Shown: in pieces, positions 5,980 through 8,581 of the stretch
Layout of the letters: every line of letters begins with the position of its first letter
Numbering within the stretch: position 1 is the first letter of the stretch
From: Alphaproteobacteria bacterium
Lineage (GTDB): Bacteria > Pseudomonadota > Alphaproteobacteria > RF32 > CAG-239
Direction of reading: 5' to 3'
DNA length: 8,581 bases
Assembly (NCBI GenBank): GCA_017645485.1
Contig: JAGCOI010000061.1
Location: 1 to 8,581 of the forward strand
The notes under the pieces: generated by a model
What the model was told of the DNA's origin: nothing
The model's database searches: none
What the model saw: the letters and a program-made list of their open reading frames with translations, nothing else
Program-made: the position numbers and the translations under genes

Positions 5980-6659
5980 GAGGCTTTGGCTTTTATATCT
6001 TTGATTAAAGCATCAATACACTGTTCGACACCCTTGAAAGCGGCATCAATGTACGGTTTATCCGCAGATGAGGAATTTGTGTTATAGAAAATTCGAATGG
6101 TTGTCATGCCGGTTTGTTTGGCAAATTCAAGATTTGAATAACTGTCATCAACAAAAATACATTCCTCAGGTGTATAGCCTATTTTTTGACAATACTTACG
6201 GTATACTTCGGCATCTTCATTCTTCTTATATACACCGAAATCTTCCACGCTGTAAAAACGATTCTTAAACATATCATACAACCCGATATGTTTTAAAATG
6301 CGTTCGGATGTGGCTCGATTGCTGGCCGTAAAAACGTATTGTTCCAACGGAATTTTTTGTAATTTTTGAACTAAGTTTCGATAAGGTTCAATAAGATGAA
6401 CGGGATTGCGTTTGTTGTAGTGAAACGATAATTCTTTTGGTGAAATGTTGTGATTCTGATAAAAGTATTCGCCGCCGTCATGGTAATCTTTATATGACTG
6501 TTTGACAAGCGCCTTACATGTTTGAAAATCAAGCGGAACTTTCAAATCTTCAATCAACGCAATAGCCATCGCTTCATCTAAAGTATCTGCAATTTCGGGT
6601 GTAATGCGATAAAGTGTATTATCTAAATCCCAAATAACAACCTTTTTATTTTCAAACAA
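5976..6659 (-). CDS. HAD-superfamily hydrolase, probable pyrimidine 5'-nucleotidase
   Basis: This is a cytoplasmic phosphatase of the haloacid dehalogenase fold. All four HAD motifs are visible in its 227 residues: motif I IWDLDNTLY (9-17, nucleophile Asp11 and acid/base Asp13), motif II FTASNR (110-115), motif III Lys145 or Lys146 in VYKKNEDAEVYRKY (143-156), and motif IV CIFVDDSYSNLEFAKQTGM (167-185, Asp171 and Asp172). The wording of motifs I and IV, with a helical cap between residues about 18 and 95, resembles the pyrimidine 5'-nucleotidase group found in Alphaproteobacteria and yeast (Sdt1-like), which would dephosphorylate UMP or CMP. Substrate assignment is uncertain because HAD enzymes are promiscuous. 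The start is TTG, backed by a GGAG site seven bases upstream and a strong promoter; no in-frame ATG lies nearby before motif I. Its TAG overlaps the TAA of the convergent neighbour. Confidence 0.85.
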   Translation of the reverse strand: MFENKKVVIWDLDNTLYRITPEIADTLDEAMAIALIEDLKVPLDFQTCKALVKQSYKDYHDGGEYFYQNHNISPKELSFHYNKRNPVHLIEPYRNLVQKLQKIPLEQYVFTASNRATSERILKHIGLYDMFKNRFYSVEDFGVYKKNEDAEVYRKYCQKIGYTPEECIFVDDSYSNLEFAKQTGMTTIRIFYNTNSSSADKPYIDAAFKGVEQCIDALIKDIKAKAS

Positions 6660-6666
6660 GCCAACT

Positions 6667-6670
6667 CTCC
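6667..6670 (-). promoter_or_regulatory. Ribosome binding site for a TTG start
   Basis: On the minus strand GGAG is followed by seven bases and then TTG (6659-6657), which opens the HAD hydrolase frame. The two nearby upstream ATGs (13 and 20 bases before) are out of frame. This makes TTG the best supported start. Confidence 0.7.
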
Positions 6671-6695
6671 ATATTTCATTCAGACAAACGGCTTG

Positions 6696-6723
6696 AGCAT
6701 AGCATATTTTAAAATTCGGTCAA
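6696..6723 (-). promoter_or_regulatory. Strong extended -10 promoter of the HAD hydrolase gene
   Basis: On the minus strand TTGACC (6723-6718, five of six consensus) is followed by 16 bp and TATGCT (6701-6696). A TG one base upstream of the -10 makes it an extended -10. The predicted transcription start near 6689 gives a leader of about 30 nt before the TTG start. It lies within the 80-bp gap after the aas stop, so the HAD gene can be expressed independently of aas. No terminator is visible after aas. Confidence 0.75.
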
Positions 6724-6739
6724 GATGTTTTTTATGCGG

Positions 6740-8581
6740 TTACGCTACATTTTGAAGTTCTGCCAATACTTCTTTTTTCAAGGTAACATTATCTACTTTA
6801 CCGGTTGCGGAAGTGGGAATTTTATCTTTATAAAGAATTTGGCGCGGAATGTACAATTCAGGATAGCCGTGTTGTTTCACAAAATCACGAAGCATTTCTG
6901 AAGTTAATGATTTTTCGTTTGTGACAACAACAATTTGTTCTCCTTTTTGTTCATGCGGAATAGCCACAACACCGCAACAAAAATCATCTTTACCGAGAAA
7001 AGCTTCATTAATCATGTTTTCAACGGCCTTGAGAGAGACCATTTCACCACCGACTTTTGCAAAACGTTTAATACGATCTTTAATCGTAATAAAGCCGATT
7101 TCATCAATTTCAACAACATCACCGGTATGATACCATCCGTTGTGAGGCGGAACCAAAACACCGGGATTTTCAGGTAAAATATAACCGGCCATAACATTCG
7201 GCCCCTTAACAACAAGCTCACCACCGGTCTCAATACCGTCAACTTTTTCCAAACGACACTCCATGCCGGGACAAAGTTTGCCGATGGTACCGAATTTGTT
7301 AAAGACCATGTTGTTACCGGCAACGGCAGGTGAACACTCCGTCGTACCGTAAGCTTCCATTAAGCGCGTTCCCAAACGTTCATTTAACAGGTTGCGTGTG
7401 TCTAATTTAACACCTTCGGCACCGGCATACACAAGTCTTAATGAGCCAAAATCAAGCGGATGTGATATTTTGGCATAACTTCTGAAGAACGTGTCTGTTC
7501 CAATCATGACCGTTGCGCTGAGTTCATATAATAAATCCGAAATAACACGGAAATGCAACGGAGACGGATATAAAAATACTTTTGCACCTTGGTATAGAGC
7601 ATAAAGCGTACCCAACACCAAACCGAAGCTATGGAAAACAGGCATTGAGTTTAAAACAATATCTCGTCTGTTTAATGTTTCAAAAGTGGCAATTTGCCAT
7701 ACATTGGATATAACGTTTTGGTTGGAAAGAACAACAGCCTTCGGAGCACCTTCGGAGCCTGAAGTAAACAAAATGACGGCACGATCACTCGGTGTTGCTT
7801 TATATGGCACATATTTAATTTTGTATTGCAATAGTGCAAGGATTTTTGCAAAAATTGAAATCTTTTTGCCGACTTCTTCCAAATATATAACTTGAAACCC
7901 TTCATCTTGAATGGCTTTAACAAGTGCTTCCAGTCCGGCTTTTTTTACAAACATTTTTGAAGTGACGACTTTTTGGGCCTGAACGGTTTTTAAGGCACTG
8001 GTTACGTTTTGCATGCCGGCACTGAAGTTTATCATAACAGGCACTTGTCCGTATGCATTAAATCCGAAGAAAGTACATATAGCGGCCACAGAGTTCGGCA
8101 ACATAATACCGATAGGTTCTTTGGGTGAGGATGTTTTGTTAAAATAGCGTCCCAAAACATAGGAGGCAAGCATAATATCCTTGAAAGTTTTCGGTTTTCT
8201 TGTGATATCTTCCAATACATAAGGACGACGCAGACCGAAACACCGCTTGGCATGAATCTTGGAAGCTTTAATCAATTGCGTGAATACGGTTAATTTTTTA
8301 TCGTAAATCGACTCAAACATTTGCTCGCGCATAATCATATAAATTTCATTTGAAATATGGTTACGTTGATGTCTTAAATTTTCTTTCAATTTAAGCGGAC
8401 GCGGGGCATCAACAACAATTTTGACGTGAGGAAAATAACGATGCGGTAATTTGCCGCCTGTTTTGGCAAAGTGACAATACTGCAGACCGTTAATCCAAAT
8501 CGGAATGACAGGTGAATCGGTTTTATCGGCAAGAAGACCGGCTGATTCATAAATTTTCATAATGTTGCCGTTTGTTGTCAT
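6740..8581 (-). CDS. aas: Aas-type 2-acyl-glycerophosphoethanolamine acyltransferase / acyl-ACP synthetase, C-terminal part (cut by window edge)
   Basis: Aas re-acylates lysophospholipids at the inner membrane by activating a fatty acid onto ACP and transferring it. The 613 codons seen are the C-terminal part. The first about 60 residues are the end of a PlsC-type acyltransferase domain (MKIYESAGLLADK, 8-20; VIPIWINGLQYCHFAK, 25-40). From about residue 95 comes the AMP-binding adenylation domain: IGIMLPNSVAA (157-167), P-loop TSGSEGAPK (273-281), MPVFHSFG (313-320), FLYPSPLHFR (336-345), YGTTECSP (411-418), GWYHTGD (482-488), KRFAKVGGEMVSLKAVE (505-521) and the catalytic lysine Lys595 in SATGK. 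Comparison with remembered E. coli Aas is close along the whole length. The ATG at the window edge aligns with the Ile of the GRITTTG motif, so it is internal and the gene continues beyond 8581. Some relatives carry an extra N-terminal LplT-like transporter domain, which cannot be checked here. Both active sites seem intact in what is visible. Confidence 0.92.
   Translation of the reverse strand: MTTNGNIMKIYESAGLLADKTDSPVIPIWINGLQYCHFAKTGGKLPHRYFPHVKIVVDAPRPLKLKENLRHQRNHISNEIYMIMREQMFESIYDKKLTVFTQLIKASKIHAKRCFGLRRPYVLEDITRKPKTFKDIMLASYVLGRYFNKTSSPKEPIGIMLPNSVAAICTFFGFNAYGQVPVMINFSAGMQNVTSALKTVQAQKVVTSKMFVKKAGLEALVKAIQDEGFQVIYLEEVGKKISIFAKILALLQYKIKYVPYKATPSDRAVILFTSGSEGAPKAVVLSNQNVISNVWQIATFETLNRRDIVLNSMPVFHSFGLVLGTLYALYQGAKVFLYPSPLHFRVISDLLYELSATVMIGTDTFFRSYAKISHPLDFGSLRLVYAGAEGVKLDTRNLLNERLGTRLMEAYGTTECSPAVAGNNMVFNKFGTIGKLCPGMECRLEKVDGIETGGELVVKGPNVMAGYILPENPGVLVPPHNGWYHTGDVVEIDEIGFITIKDRIKRFAKVGGEMVSLKAVENMINEAFLGKDDFCCGVVAIPHEQKGEQIVVVTNEKSLTSEMLRDFVKQHGYPELYIPRQILYKDKIPTSATGKVDNVTLKKEVLAELQNVA

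Noticed and set aside
6921..7177. Overlapping short open frames on the plus strand, and others inside aas
   Set aside because: All are antisense or out of frame within the strongly supported adenylation domain and show no binding sites or motifs.
8579..8581. ATG at the right edge as the true start of the Aas-type gene
   Set aside because: It aligns to an internal position of the acyltransferase motif and would remove the catalytic HxxxxD half of the domain; the gene runs past the window.
1..8581. CRISPR arrays, tRNA or rRNA genes, insertion sequences, defence or toxin-antitoxin genes
   Set aside because: No direct-repeat arrays, cloverleaf-like sequences, transposase motifs or terminal inverted repeats were seen; the genes are mainly housekeeping.

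Overview
The window is an AT-rich, gene-dense piece of bacterial chromosome that looks alphaproteobacterial. The basis is the block tpiA-secG-pyrG, divergently transcribed from a PpiD/SurA-N-type periplasmic folding factor, an order familiar from Alphaproteobacteria. The proteins are those of a Gram-negative cell: a PpiD-like protein, exported proteins with type I signal peptides and an Aas-type acyltransferase/acyl-ACP ligase. The low GC suggests a host-associated or reduced-genome lineage, but the genus cannot be read from the sequence. There are no RNA genes, insertion sequences, phage genes or CRISPR arrays, and no gene-free stretch longer than about 180 bp.

Layout. (1) Bases 1-1625, minus strand: tpiA, secG and the first 150 codons of pyrG (cut by the left edge), closely spaced and probably one operon. 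A perfect 11-bp inverted repeat lies between secG and pyrG. (2) Bases 1626-1807: divergent promoter region with a clear sigma70-type promoter for ppiD and three copies of TTTGCAT about 40 bp apart. (3) Bases 1808-4655, plus strand: ppiD, an intrinsic terminator, then fmt. (4) Bases 4657-5979: two divergent genes for unrecognised exported proteins. One has a low-complexity linker with three PLL motifs; the other is Cys-containing with an HEQTH (HExxH) motif. They are separated by 51 bp that contain a perfect 9-bp tandem repeat. (5) Bases 5976-6659, minus strand: a HAD hydrolase of the pyrimidine 5'-nucleotidase type, starting at TTG and served by its own good promoter. (6) Bases 6740-8581, minus strand: the C-terminal 613 codons of an Aas-type protein, running off the right edge.

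Together these are mostly housekeeping functions: glycolysis (TpiA), CTP synthesis (PyrG), protein export and periplasmic folding (SecG, PpiD), translation initiation (Fmt) and phospholipid repair (Aas). I see no new defence or mobile system. The least explained part is the divergent pair of exported proteins at 4657-5979, especially the HExxH protein, which could be a secreted metalloprotease-like protein. That is inference from one motif.
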